From assembly GCA_910589545.1 (NCBI GenBank), contig CAJUSY010000045.1:1-64000 (forward strand): a stretch of 64,000 nucleotides of DNA. The letters are read 5' to 3'. The notes below the pieces were generated by a model. That model made no database searches, had not been told where the DNA came from, and saw only the letters and a program-made list of their open reading frames with translations. A program made the position numbers and the translations under genes. Numbering within the stretch: position 1 is the stretch's first letter; each line of letters opens with the position of its first letter. This document shows positions 25,284-35,093 of this stretch, one piece after another. The DNA is from Peptoniphilaceae bacterium. GTDB lineage: Bacteria > Bacillota > Clostridia > Tissierellales > Peptoniphilaceae.

Positions 25284-26131
25284 GATTTTGCCTCCATAGC
25301 ATTTTTGATGCTTTCATAGGCTTGTTCAACATTCAAACAATCCGTTTTTAAATCTATTCCTTTTTCTTTCAATCTTCTCACAACTTGTGTGGATTGTGGA
25401 ATGCTAAGTCCAATTTCTTGTAGCTCTTTTTCTTTACTAAACACAACTTCTGGTTTATCGTCCATAAAAATCTGACTTTTATCGATAACAATTACTCTGT
25501 TGCAAAGTTTTGCGATATCTTCCATGCTATGACTTACTAAAATGACTGTCATGTCTTCTCTTTCAAAAAGTTGTTTTATTTGATTTAAAATCATATCTCT
25601 TCCCAATGGATCAAGACCTGCAGTTGGCTCATCTAATACTAAAAACTTTGGCTTCATCGCCAAAACACCTGCAATTGCAACTCTTCTTTTTTGTCCTCCG
25701 GATAATTCAAATGGTGATTTTTCTTTCATCTGATCTACATCCAAACCAACAGCATCGCAAGCCCACTCTACACGTTCTTTGATTTCTTTATCTGTAAGTC
25801 CCAAATTCTTCGGTCCAAATTCAATATCTTTGTAACAAGTTTCTTCAAATAGTTGATACTCTGGATATTGAAATACTAATCCGACATTTTTTCTTATATC
25901 TGTTTTTACTTTTGTCTTTGTCGATATTCCGTCAACTAAAACATCGCCACCTGTTGGTTCCAATAACCCATTCAAATGTTGTGCGAGTGTTGATTTACCG
26001 CTTCCAGTGTGTCCTATAATTCCAATAAATTCTCCAAGATTTATCTCTAAATTGATATCTTTGAGGGCTACTTTTTCAAATGGATTTGATTTATTATAAA
26101 TATGTTCTAAATTTTTGCATTCTATCTTCAT
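25280..26131 (-). CDS. ecfA2: ECF transporter ATPase EcfA2
   Basis: About 283 residues. ABC motifs: Walker A GHTGSGKST, Q-loop VFQYPEYQLFEETC, signature ELSGGQKRRVAIAGVLAM, Walker B FLVLDEPTAGLDP and switch VSHSMED. The DPLGR variant and the C-terminal vitamin-transporter extension fit EcfA2 rather than EcfA1. I prefer the ATG at 26131, with AGGTGA just upstream; the GTG at 26140, overlapping the ecfA1 stop, is also possible. It is coupled to ecfT by a 4-base overlap. Confidence 0.92.
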   Translation of the reverse strand: MKIECKNLEHIYNKSNPFEKVALKDINLEINLGEFIGIIGHTGSGKSTLAQHLNGLLEPTGGDVLVDGISTKTKVKTDIRKNVGLVFQYPEYQLFEETCYKDIEFGPKNLGLTDKEIKERVEWACDAVGLDVDQMKEKSPFELSGGQKRRVAIAGVLAMKPKFLVLDEPTAGLDPLGRDMILNQIKQLFEREDMTVILVSHSMEDIAKLCNRVIVIDKSQIFMDDKPEVVFSKEKELQEIGLSIPQSTQVVRRLKEKGIDLKTDCLNVEQAYESIKNAMEAKS

Positions 26132-26136
26132 ATCTA

Positions 26137-26973
26137 TCACCTAACACTCTCCAAAGCTTCAACTAGTTCGTCTACAGTAAGGACATCACGTCTTACATTT
26201 ATATTTGATTTATTTAAAAGGTAGCTTATTTCTGTAGGCTCTGGAACATCTAGGCCAATTTCTTTTATTTGTACAACATTTGAGAAAACTTCCCTAGGAT
26301 CTCCTTCCAAAACTACCTCTCCTTCATTGATTACGATTATCCTATCTGCATGTACACATTCTTCCATGTAATGTGTTATATGAATAATTGTTTTACCCAT
26401 TTCTCGAAGCTTCAACACAGTATTCAAGATATCTTTTCGTCCTTGTGGATCGAGCATTGCTGTTGGCTCATCCATTAGCAAACACTTTGGATTCATTGCT
26501 AGTATACCTGCAATTGCAATTCTTTGTTTTTGACCGCCAGATAATAGTGCTGGCGAATGTCTCTTGTACTCACTCATTCCCACAAGTTCGAGGCATTCAT
26601 CTACTCTTTTTCTAAGTTCTTCTCTTGGTACTCCCAAATTTTCAGGACCAAATGCAACATCCTCTTCAACGATTGTCGCTACCAATTGATTGTCAGGATT
26701 TTGGAACACCATCCCGCACATTTCACGAATATTCCACAAATTATCGTCATCTTTTGTATTCATATTCCCAACTAAAATATCCCCTTCTGTTGGAATGTAT
26801 TGAGCGTTGATGAGTTTCGCTAATGTAGACTTCCCAGACCCGTTATGACCTAATATGCAGATGAATTCTCCCTCTTTAATATCTATGTTTAAGTTCTTTA
26901 ATACTTTTTTTGATGAACCTTCATATTGAAAACTTAAGTTTTTTATTTCTATGATGTTTGTATACTTTTTCAT
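26137..26973 (-). CDS. ecfA1: ECF transporter ATPase EcfA1
   Basis: About 278 residues. Walker A GHNGSGKSTL, Q-loop VFQNPDNQLVATIVEEDVAFG, signature LLSGGQKQRIAIAGILAM, Walker B CLLMDEPTAMLDPQGR and switch THYMEEC. The Q-loop QNPDNQ is characteristic of EcfA1. Start at the ATG at 26973, with AAGGAG 5 bases upstream. It is the first gene of the ecf-truA group, about 60 bp after rpoC on the same strand with a terminator between. There is little room for a separate promoter, so some readthrough from rpoC is plausible. Confidence 0.93.
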   Translation of the reverse strand: MKKYTNIIEIKNLSFQYEGSSKKVLKNLNIDIKEGEFICILGHNGSGKSTLAKLINAQYIPTEGDILVGNMNTKDDDNLWNIREMCGMVFQNPDNQLVATIVEEDVAFGPENLGVPREELRKRVDECLELVGMSEYKRHSPALLSGGQKQRIAIAGILAMNPKCLLMDEPTAMLDPQGRKDILNTVLKLREMGKTIIHITHYMEECVHADRIIVINEGEVVLEGDPREVFSNVVQIKEIGLDVPEPTEISYLLNKSNINVRRDVLTVDELVEALESVR

Positions 26974-26991
26974 CAAAACTCCTTAATTTTA

Positions 26992-27020
26992 TAAAAAAAG
27001 GGATGCGAATTCACATCCCT
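26992..27020 (-). terminator. Terminator of the rpoB-rpoC operon
   Basis: Minus-strand AGGGATG (27014-27020) pairs with CATCCCT (26999-27005) around an 8-base loop and runs into TTTTTTTAT. It lies between the rpoC stop and ecfA1. Confidence 0.85.
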
Positions 27021-27033
27021 TAATTCTTAAATA

Positions 27034-30000
27034 TTATTTATCTTCATCTTGTAATGATTCGTAATTTCCAGATTTTACTGTAGATTCTTCCTCTACTTCA
27101 GAATCATTTATTTCTTGTGCTTTTTCAGCTTCAATCATATCTTCTTCAGCTTTACCGTCATAATCTACTTCAATTCTGTCATATTTTGCTATTCCTGTAC
27201 CGGCAGGTATTAGTTTACCAATTATTACATTTTCTTTTAAGCCTATTAAGTGATCAACTTTCCCTTGAATAGATGTTTCTGTTAATACTCTTGTAGTTTC
27301 TTGGAATGATGCTGCGGATAAGAAACTTTCAGTTGCTAGTGATGCTTTTGTGATACCCATTAACGAATGTGTTCCTGTTGCAGGAGATTTACCTTCTTTA
27401 ACTAATTGTTCATTAGTCATCTTGAAGTCTCTCGCATCTACTACACTACCAGATAAGAATCCCGAATCTCCGCTTTCTTCGATCTTAATTTTACTCATCA
27501 TTTGCCTGATTATAATTTCGATATGCTTGTCGTCAATGTCTACCCCTTGTAATCTATAAACTTTTTGAACTTCTCGAATTATATAATCACGAACACCATC
27601 AGCGCCATTAACTCTAAGAATATCTTGTGGATTGATTGAACCTTCTGTTAATGGTTCTCCTTTTTCTACATGATCTCCATCGTTAACTCTTATGTGAGCT
27701 CCGTAAGGAATTTGGTATATTCTTTCTTCACCATCTTCAGCAGTTACTATAACATCATTTCTCTTTTTGTTTTCTTTAATTTTTACGCTACCTTCTATTT
27801 CAGTAATATATGCAAGTCCTTTTGGTTTACGAGCTTCGAATAATTCTTCAACTCTAGGAAGACCTGATGTGATTCCTACTCCGGCAATACCACCTGAGTG
27901 GAAAGTTCTCATTGTCAATTGTGTACCCGGTTCACCGATTGATTGTGCAGCGATAATACCTACGGCTTCACCAATATTTACAGGTTTACCTGTAGCTAAG
28001 TTTCTACCGTAACATTTAGCACAAACACCGTGTTTCATTTTACAACCAAGAACACTTCTAACTTTAACTTCCTTAATACCTTTTGATTCGATTTTTTCAG
28101 CGATTTCTTCATTAATCATATCATTCTTGTGAACTATGATTTCGCCAGTATCTAAATCGAGAATATCTTCAAATGCATATCTACCAATAATTCTAGATTT
28201 CAAATCTTCTACTTGTCTGTTTCCGTCTTTTATTTCTTTTGCAACTATATATTCATCTGTACCGCAATCATCTTCAGTTATGATAACATCTTGTGATACA
28301 TCAACAAGTCTTCTTGTCAAATATCCAGAGTCTGCAGTTCTAAGAGCTGTATCTGATAGCCCTTTCCTTGAGCCGTGAGTTGAGATAAAGAACTCTTGTA
28401 CTGAAAGACCTTCACGGAAGTTAGATGTGATTGGAATTTCAATTGTGTTACCAGCAGTATCGGACATAAGACCACGCATACCACCTAATTGTCTGATTTG
28501 GTTTTCACTACCACGGGCTCCAGAAACAGCCATGATATTTAAGTTGTTGTCATCAGGAAGGTTATTCATCAAAGCTCTTGTAACATCTTTAATACATTGT
28601 TCCCATATAACAATTACTTTTTTGTATCTTTCTTCGTTAGTAATATCCCCTTGAAGATAGATATCTTGAACCATATCAATTCTTTGCTCAGCTTGTTCAA
28701 TTATTGTTTTCTTAGAATCTGGAATTGTAATATCTCCCATTGATATTGTCAACGCACCAATTGTGGAGTACTTATATCCCATAGATTTAATATAGTCCAA
28801 TAACTCAGCTGTTCTAATATTTCCATACTTTCTGAATGTCAAATCTATGATTTTAGATAGCATTTTCTTATCAACTTGCAAATCGACTTCAAGTGAATAT
28901 GGATCTTCTTGTCTGTTTACCATACCCAAATCTTGAGGAATTCCTTCGTTGAAAATAAATCTACCCACTGTACTTTCTACGATTTTGCTTGTTCCATCGT
29001 TATTTACACTATCACGTTTAACTTTTACTATGGTTTGTAATGTTACATAATGCATTGCATAAGCTAGCATCATTTCATCTATATCTTTAAATACTAAACC
29101 TTCACCTTTTTGACCTTCTTTTCTTGTAGTCATGTAGAATGAACCAAGTACCATATCTTGAGATGGAGTAGTAATTGGCTTACCATCTTTTGGCGCAAGT
29201 ATGTTGTTCGTACTTAACATCAAAAGTCTAGCTTCAGCTTGTGCTTCTGGTGATAGTGGCAAATGGACTGCCATTTGGTCTCCATCGAAGTCCGCATTGT
29301 ATGCAGTACATACTAATGGGTGGAGTTTGATTGCTTTTCCTTCAACTAGAATTGGTTCAAATGCTTGAATACCAAGTCTGTGTAAAGTCGGTGCACGATT
29401 TAATAATACTGGATGATCTACTATAACATCTTCCAAAACATCCCATACTTTGTCGTTTTCTCTTTCTACTAACTTCTTAGCATTTTTAACATTGTGTGAT
29501 ATCTCTCTTTTAACTAATTCACGAATAACAAATGGTTTGAATAACTCAAGAGCCATTTTCTTAGGAAGACCGCATTGATAGAATTTCAAATTCGGTCCGA
29601 TTACTATTACTGAACGGCCAGAATAGTCAACTCTCTTACCTAACAAGTTTTGTCTGAAACGACCAGATTTACCCTTAAGCATATCTGATAAACTCTTCAA
29701 TGGTCTGTTACCTGGTCCTGTTACAGGCTTACCACGTCTACCATTGTCAATAAGAGCATCTACCGCTTCTTGAAGCATTCTCTTTTCGTTTCTAACTATG
29801 ATTTCAGGAGAACCAATATCTAACAATCTTTTTAGACGGTTATTTCTATTAATAACTCTTCTGTATAAATCATTCAAATCACTTGTAGCAAACCTTCCAC
29901 CTTCAAGTTGTACCATAGGTCTAATATCTGGTGGAATTACTGGGATAACATCCAAAATCATCCATGAAGGATCATTTTTTGATTCTATGAATGCTTCTAC

Positions 30001-30642
30001 AACTTCAAGTCTTCTTAAAATTCTAACTTTCTTTTGACCAGTTGCTCCTTCGAAAGTTTCAGTAAGATTTTTGTATTCTTCTTGTAAGTCTATTTTTTGA
30101 AGAAGTTCTTTGATTGCTTCAGCTCCCATTTTGGCTCTGAAATCGACATCTTCTTCGTATTTATCGCAGTATTCTTCGTATTCTTGTTCAGTTAATAATT
30201 GTTTTTCGTACAAATCAGTTTTACCTGGATCTATAACTACGAATGATGCAAAATAAAGTACCTTTTCAAGTGCTCTAGGGCTCATATCCAAAAGCAATCC
30301 CATACGTGAAGGAATTCCCTTAAAATACCAGATATGACTTACAGGAGTTGCAAGTTCAATGTGACCCATTCTTTCACGTCTAACTTTTGATTTAGTAACC
30401 TCTACACCACATTTTTCACATACAATACCCTTGTATCTTATTCTTTTGTATTTACCACAATTACATTCGTAATCTTTTGTAGGTCCAAATATTTTTTCAC
30501 AGAATAAACCTTCTTTTTCAGGTTTTAATGTTCTATAATTTATTGTTTCTGGTTTTTTAACTTCACCCCAAGACCATTGTCTGATTTTATCTGGTGAAGC
30601 CAAACCAATTTTCATAGCTTCAAAAGTATTTTGTTGTACCAA
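27034..30642 (-). CDS. rpoC: DNA-directed RNA polymerase subunit beta'
   Basis: About 1202 residues; with RpoB it forms the catalytic core of RNA polymerase. The N-terminal zinc ribbon is CNCGKYKRIRYKGIVCEKCG, and the active-site Mg-binding loop is NADFDGDQMAVH. The second zinc-binding region includes GCKMKHGVCAKCYGR, and an acidic tail ends the protein. I start at the TTG at 30640-30642, because AAAGGAGAG lies 6 bases upstream and the protein then begins QQNTFEAMKIGLASPDKIRQ as in the family. A longer frame to 30696 overlaps rpoB. The gap after rpoB is 16 bp. Confidence 0.97.
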   Translation of the reverse strand: MVQQNTFEAMKIGLASPDKIRQWSWGEVKKPETINYRTLKPEKEGLFCEKIFGPTKDYECNCGKYKRIRYKGIVCEKCGVEVTKSKVRRERMGHIELATPVSHIWYFKGIPSRMGLLLDMSPRALEKVLYFASFVVIDPGKTDLYEKQLLTEQEYEEYCDKYEEDVDFRAKMGAEAIKELLQKIDLQEEYKNLTETFEGATGQKKVRILRRLEVVEAFIESKNDPSWMILDVIPVIPPDIRPMVQLEGGRFATSDLNDLYRRVINRNNRLKRLLDIGSPEIIVRNEKRMLQEAVDALIDNGRRGKPVTGPGNRPLKSLSDMLKGKSGRFRQNLLGKRVDYSGRSVIVIGPNLKFYQCGLPKKMALELFKPFVIRELVKREISHNVKNAKKLVERENDKVWDVLEDVIVDHPVLLNRAPTLHRLGIQAFEPILVEGKAIKLHPLVCTAYNADFDGDQMAVHLPLSPEAQAEARLLMLSTNNILAPKDGKPITTPSQDMVLGSFYMTTRKEGQKGEGLVFKDIDEMMLAYAMHYVTLQTIVKVKRDSVNNDGTSKIVESTVGRFIFNEGIPQDLGMVNRQEDPYSLEVDLQVDKKMLSKIIDLTFRKYGNIRTAELLDYIKSMGYKYSTIGALTISMGDITIPDSKKTIIEQAEQRIDMVQDIYLQGDITNEERYKKVIVIWEQCIKDVTRALMNNLPDDNNLNIMAVSGARGSENQIRQLGGMRGLMSDTAGNTIEIPITSNFREGLSVQEFFISTHGSRKGLSDTALRTADSGYLTRRLVDVSQDVIITEDDCGTDEYIVAKEIKDGNRQVEDLKSRIIGRYAFEDILDLDTGEIIVHKNDMINEEIAEKIESKGIKEVKVRSVLGCKMKHGVCAKCYGRNLATGKPVNIGEAVGIIAAQSIGEPGTQLTMRTFHSGGIAGVGITSGLPRVEELFEARKPKGLAYITEIEGSVKIKENKKRNDVIVTAEDGEERIYQIPYGAHIRVNDGDHVEKGEPLTEGSINPQDILRVNGADGVRDYIIREVQKVYRLQGVDIDDKHIEIIIRQMMSKIKIEESGDSGFLSGSVVDARDFKMTNEQLVKEGKSPATGTHSLMGITKASLATESFLSAASFQETTRVLTETSIQGKVDHLIGLKENVIIGKLIPAGTGIAKYDRIEVDYDGKAEEDMIEAEKAQEINDSEVEEESTVKSGNYESLQDEDK

Positions 30643-30658
30643 GGAGCTCTCTCCTTTC

Positions 30659-33600
30659 TTATAGTCTATCATCACTGCCGAATTCGTCAGAATCATCGTC
30701 TTCTTCTATTAATTCGACTTCTTCATTTTCTTCATCAAGTAATTTAACATCCAAAGACAATGATTGAAGTTCCTTGATTAAAACTTTGAATGATTCAGGG
30801 ATTCCTGGTTCAGGAATGTTTTCGCCTTTAATAATAGCCTCGTAAGTTTTAACACGACCTACAACATCATCTGATTTAACTGTTAGAATTTCTTGAAGAG
30901 TATGAGCTGCACCATATGCTTCTAATGCCCAAACTTCCATTTCTCCAAATCTTTGGCCACCAAATTGTGCTTTTCCGCCCAATGGTTGTTGAGTTACAAG
31001 AGAGTAAGGTCCTGTGGATCTAGCGTGGATTTTTTCCGCAACCATATGGTGTAGTTTTAACATATACATGTAGCCTACAGTTACTGGGTTATCGAAGTAA
31101 TCCCCACTTCTACCATCTCTTAACCAAATCTTTCCTGTTTTTGGATATCCTGCTTCTTCCAAAGCATCTTCTATTTCAATGTCACTTGCACCATCAAATA
31201 CTGGTGTAGCAACCTTCCAACCTAATTTACTTGCAGCTAATCCTAAGTGAACTTCCAGTACTTGTCCAATATTCATACGGCTTGGTACCCCTAATGGATT
31301 AAGAACTACTTGAACAGGTGTACCATCTGGTAAATATGGCATGTCTTCTTCTGGCATAATTCTAGAGACGACACCTTTGTTACCGTGACGACCACACATT
31401 TTATCCCCTACCATGATTTTTCTCTTAGTAGCTACAAAAACTCTAACAACTTTGTTAACACCTGGTGATAATTCGTCTCCGTTTTCTCTTGAATAAGTTT
31501 TAACATCGACAACAACACCAGATTCTCCATGAGGAACTCTCAATGAAGTATCTCTTACTTCTCTGGCTTTTTCACCAAAGATTGCCCTTAGTAATCTTTC
31601 TTCAGCAGATAATTCTGTTTCTCCTTTTGGAGTAACTTTTCCTACTAAAATATCTCCTGATTTTACTTCAGCACCGATTCTGATAATTCCCTCATCGTCT
31701 AGATTTCTTCTCATGTCTTCGCCTACATTAGGAATATCTTTAGTGATTTCTTCAGCTCCTAATTTTGTTTCACGAGCTTCTGATTCGTGTTCTTCTATAT
31801 GAACAGATGTCAATACATCGTCTACAACTAATTTTTCGTTTAAAAGCATCGCATCTTCGTAGTTATATCCTTCCCAAGTCATGAATGCTATTAGGATGTT
31901 TTTACCTAACGCCATTTCTCCCATTTTTGTACTTGGACCGTCAGCAATAATATCATCAACATCTACCTTATCACCTTTGTTAACAATTGGTCTTTGATTA
32001 AAAGTAGTCCCTTGGTTTGCTTTTTTAAACTTACGAATAGTGTACTTGTCAACTTTTCTATCTTCATCACGAGTTATTTCAATCATATCAGAAGATACCT
32101 TAGTAACTGTACCTTTGTATTTTGCTTTTACAACAACACCTGAATCTTTTGCAGCCTTGTGTTCAATTCCAGTACCAATTATCGGCGCTTGAGTTGCTAG
32201 CAATGGAACTGCTTGTCTTTGCATGTTTGAACCCATCAATGCACGAGTGGCATCGTCGTTTTCCAAGAAAGGAATCATAGCTGTACCTACAGATACGATT
32301 TGTTGTGGACTAACGTCCATAAAATCGATAAGTTCTCTTGGATAAATATCATTTTCGCCGTCAACACCACGACCAGAAACTCTTTCATTTATAAATCTTG
32401 AGTTTTCGTCCAATGGCTCGTTTGCTTGTGCAATTATATATTTATCTTCTTCATCAGCAGTCAAATATACAATATCTTCTGTAACTTCTTCAGTTTCTTT
32501 GTCTACACGTCTGTAAGGTGTTTCCAAGAATCCATATTCATTAGTAGTTGAATAAGTTGTCATAGAAGTTATAAGTCCGATATTTGGTCCTTCTGGTGTT
32601 TCTATTGGACAAATTCTACCGTAGTGAGAGTCGTGAACGTCACGCACCTCAACACCTGCTCTATCTCTTGACAATCCACCAGGGCCTAATGCCGATAATC
32701 TTCTCTTATGCGTAAGTTCTGCCAATGGGTTTGTTTGTTCCATAAATTGTGACAACTGACTTGAACCAAAGAATTCTTTGATTGCAGCTGTAACAGGACG
32801 AACATTAATCAATGATTGTGGAGTTGCCAAGTCAGGATCTTGAGTGCTCATTCTTTCTCTAACAACTCTTTCCATTCTTGATAGACCAATTCTGAATTGA
32901 TTTTGTAACAATTCTCCAATAGTTCTAACACGTCTGTTACCTAAGTGGTCGATATCATCTGTAGACCCAATTCCAAAGAACAAGTTAAATTCGTAGTTTA
33001 TTGATGCTAAAATATCTGAATGAATGATGTGAATTGGAGATAATTGATGAACATTTTCCTCAATAGCTCTTCTAATTGATTTTTCATCATCATTTTCTTC
33101 TAAGATTTTTTCCATAATAGGGTAATAAACTTTTTCGGACAAATTCAAATCAGACAAATCCATATCCAAATCAAAACTATCTAAATCGACAAAATGATTA
33201 CCAATAACACGAACGCTTTGACCTTCGTGTCCGATTACATCAACCACATTAATGCCTGCATTTTCGATTTCAATTGCCATTTCTTCTGTAATCAAATCTC
33301 CTGCCGTAGCTAAAATTTCTCCTGTTGATGTATCCACAACATCTTCTTTTGCTTTTTGATTAGTAATTCTATCTCTCAAAGATAATTTTTTGTTGAACTT
33401 GTAACGTCCTACCTTTGCTAGGTCGTATCTTCTGCTATCGAAGAACATATTGTTAATCAAAGGTTCAGCGCTTTCTAAAGATGCTGGGTCTCCTGGTTTT
33501 AGTTTCTTATAAATTTCTATTAAAGCACTTTCTCTATCTTTTGAAATTTCTTTTTCGAGAGTTTTTCTTAAAATTTCAGAATCTCCCATAGCTTCAATTA

Positions 33601-34213
33601 TTTCATCATCAGTATCAAATAATAAAGCTCTAAGTAATGTAGTAACAGGTAGTTTTCTAGTTCTATCAATTCTAATATTCACTACACCACTAGCATCAGT
33701 ATCCATTTCCAACCAAGCACCTCTGTTTGGAATAACTGTAGATGCAAAGTTACTGTTACCTGATTTGTCGATTTCTTCGGCGAAGTAAACACCAGGACTT
33801 CTTACAAGTTGGCTTACGATTACCCTTTCAGCACCATTGATAATGAATGTACCGCTGTCTGTCATCAAAGGGAAATCCCCCATAAAAACTTCTTGTTCTT
33901 TTACTTCTTCTGTGTCGGTGTTAATTAATCTTACTTTAACTTTTAACGGGCAAGAATAGTTAGTGTCTCTGTCTTTTGCCTCTTGAATTGTATATTTTGG
34001 ATTTTCCTCAAAATAATAATCCACAAATTCCAAAACAAGACTTCCCGCATAATCTTTTATAGGACTAATGTCTTCAAAGACTTCTTTAATACCTTTTTTT
34101 ACAAACCAATCAAAACTGTCAGTTTGAATGCCAATAAGATTTGGAAGTCCTAGAACATTTTTGTTCCTAGAAAAGCTAACTCTGTCCGTTACTCCATACT
34201 TTTCAGTATGCAT
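30659..34213 (-). CDS. rpoB: DNA-directed RNA polymerase subunit beta
   Basis: About 1184 residues. The rifampicin-binding region is intact: FFGSSQLSQFMEQTNPLAEL, THKRRLSALGPGGLSRDRAG and IGLITSMTTY. The late MVGDKMCGRHGNKGVVSR and GGKAQFGGQRFGEMEVWALEAYGA motifs are standard. The tail is acidic and longer than in E. coli at the extreme C-terminus. I use the ATG at 34213 with AGGGGTGA upstream; the GTG at 34222 abuts that site. A consensus promoter lies about 80 bp upstream, so rpoBC is expressed without rplJL in front. Confidence 0.97.
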   Translation of the reverse strand: MHTEKYGVTDRVSFSRNKNVLGLPNLIGIQTDSFDWFVKKGIKEVFEDISPIKDYAGSLVLEFVDYYFEENPKYTIQEAKDRDTNYSCPLKVKVRLINTDTEEVKEQEVFMGDFPLMTDSGTFIINGAERVIVSQLVRSPGVYFAEEIDKSGNSNFASTVIPNRGAWLEMDTDASGVVNIRIDRTRKLPVTTLLRALLFDTDDEIIEAMGDSEILRKTLEKEISKDRESALIEIYKKLKPGDPASLESAEPLINNMFFDSRRYDLAKVGRYKFNKKLSLRDRITNQKAKEDVVDTSTGEILATAGDLITEEMAIEIENAGINVVDVIGHEGQSVRVIGNHFVDLDSFDLDMDLSDLNLSEKVYYPIMEKILEENDDEKSIRRAIEENVHQLSPIHIIHSDILASINYEFNLFFGIGSTDDIDHLGNRRVRTIGELLQNQFRIGLSRMERVVRERMSTQDPDLATPQSLINVRPVTAAIKEFFGSSQLSQFMEQTNPLAELTHKRRLSALGPGGLSRDRAGVEVRDVHDSHYGRICPIETPEGPNIGLITSMTTYSTTNEYGFLETPYRRVDKETEEVTEDIVYLTADEEDKYIIAQANEPLDENSRFINERVSGRGVDGENDIYPRELIDFMDVSPQQIVSVGTAMIPFLENDDATRALMGSNMQRQAVPLLATQAPIIGTGIEHKAAKDSGVVVKAKYKGTVTKVSSDMIEITRDEDRKVDKYTIRKFKKANQGTTFNQRPIVNKGDKVDVDDIIADGPSTKMGEMALGKNILIAFMTWEGYNYEDAMLLNEKLVVDDVLTSVHIEEHESEARETKLGAEEITKDIPNVGEDMRRNLDDEGIIRIGAEVKSGDILVGKVTPKGETELSAEERLLRAIFGEKAREVRDTSLRVPHGESGVVVDVKTYSRENGDELSPGVNKVVRVFVATKRKIMVGDKMCGRHGNKGVVSRIMPEEDMPYLPDGTPVQVVLNPLGVPSRMNIGQVLEVHLGLAASKLGWKVATPVFDGASDIEIEDALEEAGYPKTGKIWLRDGRSGDYFDNPVTVGYMYMLKLHHMVAEKIHARSTGPYSLVTQQPLGGKAQFGGQRFGEMEVWALEAYGAAHTLQEILTVKSDDVVGRVKTYEAIIKGENIPEPGIPESFKVLIKELQSLSLDVKLLDEENEEVELIEEDDDSDEFGSDDRL

Positions 34214-34295
34214 ATACTTCACCCCTTATACTATCTTAAACTCCTAAATAATCTACTTTATAGCATAATTATCCATTTTTATACTGTATCTTAGA

Positions 34296-34324
34296 ATTAT
34301 ATAACAACAAATTTGTTTTGTCAA
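34296..34324 (-). promoter_or_regulatory. Consensus promoter of rpoB-rpoC
   Basis: Minus-strand TTGACA (34319-34324), 17-base spacer, TATAAT (34296-34301): a perfect match at both hexamers. It is 83 bp upstream of the rpoB start, on the far side of the acyl-ACP thioesterase terminator. Confidence 0.85.
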
Positions 34325-34362
34325 TTATTTTTTTTTATTTTCCCTGTTTTTTAATTTGAAAA

Positions 34363-34399
34363 CAAAAAAACTCACAAAACAATAAAATCATTTTGTGAG
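34363..34399 (-). terminator. Terminator after the acyl-ACP thioesterase gene
   Basis: Minus-strand CTCACAAAA (34391-34399) pairs with TTTTGTGAG (34371-34379), loop of 11, followed by TTTTTTTG. It ends the trmN6-to-thioesterase operon just before the rpoBC promoter. Confidence 0.85.
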
Positions 34400-34405
34400 C
34401 AAAAT

Positions 34406-35092
34406 TTATTTTGTGATTTTTATAATTGTTTTTAAAACTCCATTGGCGATCAATTTGAAAAAAATTTTTGAATTGTCGACCAATTTATAAATCTCTACAG
34501 TTTCATCTAATTTAAGTTCCTTTTTATATACAACTTCGATTCTTTTTATTTCCTCAAAATCGAGATAATTTTCAATCCATTCTATATATCTTGCGTTGTT
34601 TGCGTGACGATTGTAGTCTATATCTGTTTTTCTTACAGTATAATCTCCGCATTTTTCATAATCGCCATCAATAATCTCCAAGTCTTTCTCCACAATATCG
34701 TAACCATCTTCTCTTTCGTAAATCAATGCAAGTTCATTGCTCAATCTCATAGGAAGTTTTTTTTCATGATTTATCAGTAACCATTTTGTTTTCGCTCTCA
34801 CTATTAGCTTGTCGTCCTTGTAAACATCATAGTTACGAAAAGCGTAGAATTTTCTAGTGTATGTGTGATATGTTTGTATAATCAAATCATCAAATTTTTC
34901 GGGTAATTCAAGTATATCCACATCCCATTGGTAAATAATCCAACTTCCATTCAGATTCTGTAGTTTTTCTTTTAATAATTCTTCTTGCTTGATGGAACAT
35001 TCTAGCATATAATCAAACAATTTATTCAATCTTATTTTAGAATTTGATCCACAAAACACATTCATTACTTTTGTATTTAAGCTGACTTTCAT
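34406..35092 (-). CDS. Acyl-ACP thioesterase family protein
   Basis: A 228-residue double hot-dog protein of the acyl-ACP thioesterase family (PF01643). It releases free fatty acids from acyl carrier protein. The active-site region is KTDIDYNRHANNARYIEWIEN, where Asn and His are the family's catalytic residues. The first hot-dog segment contains GSWIIYQWDVDILELP. Gram-positive anaerobes carry such single-gene versions. It is the last gene of an operon with herA and nurA, one base after the herA stop; a functional link is not obvious. Confidence 0.82.
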   Translation of the reverse strand: MKVSLNTKVMNVFCGSNSKIRLNKLFDYMLECSIKQEELLKEKLQNLNGSWIIYQWDVDILELPEKFDDLIIQTYHTYTRKFYAFRNYDVYKDDKLIVRAKTKWLLINHEKKLPMRLSNELALIYEREDGYDIVEKDLEIIDGDYEKCGDYTVRKTDIDYNRHANNARYIEWIENYLDFEEIKRIEVVYKKELKLDETVEIYKLVDNSKIFFKLIANGVLKTIIKITK

Positions 35093-35093
35093 C

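Noticed and set aside
28136..28378. Plus-strand open frames inside rpoC and rpoB
   Set aside because: These are antisense shadows of highly conserved coding sequence without ribosome-binding sites.
30643..30696. A longer RpoC start overlapping rpoB
   Set aside because: The TTG at 30642 has a good ribosome-binding site and gives the conserved RpoC N-terminus.
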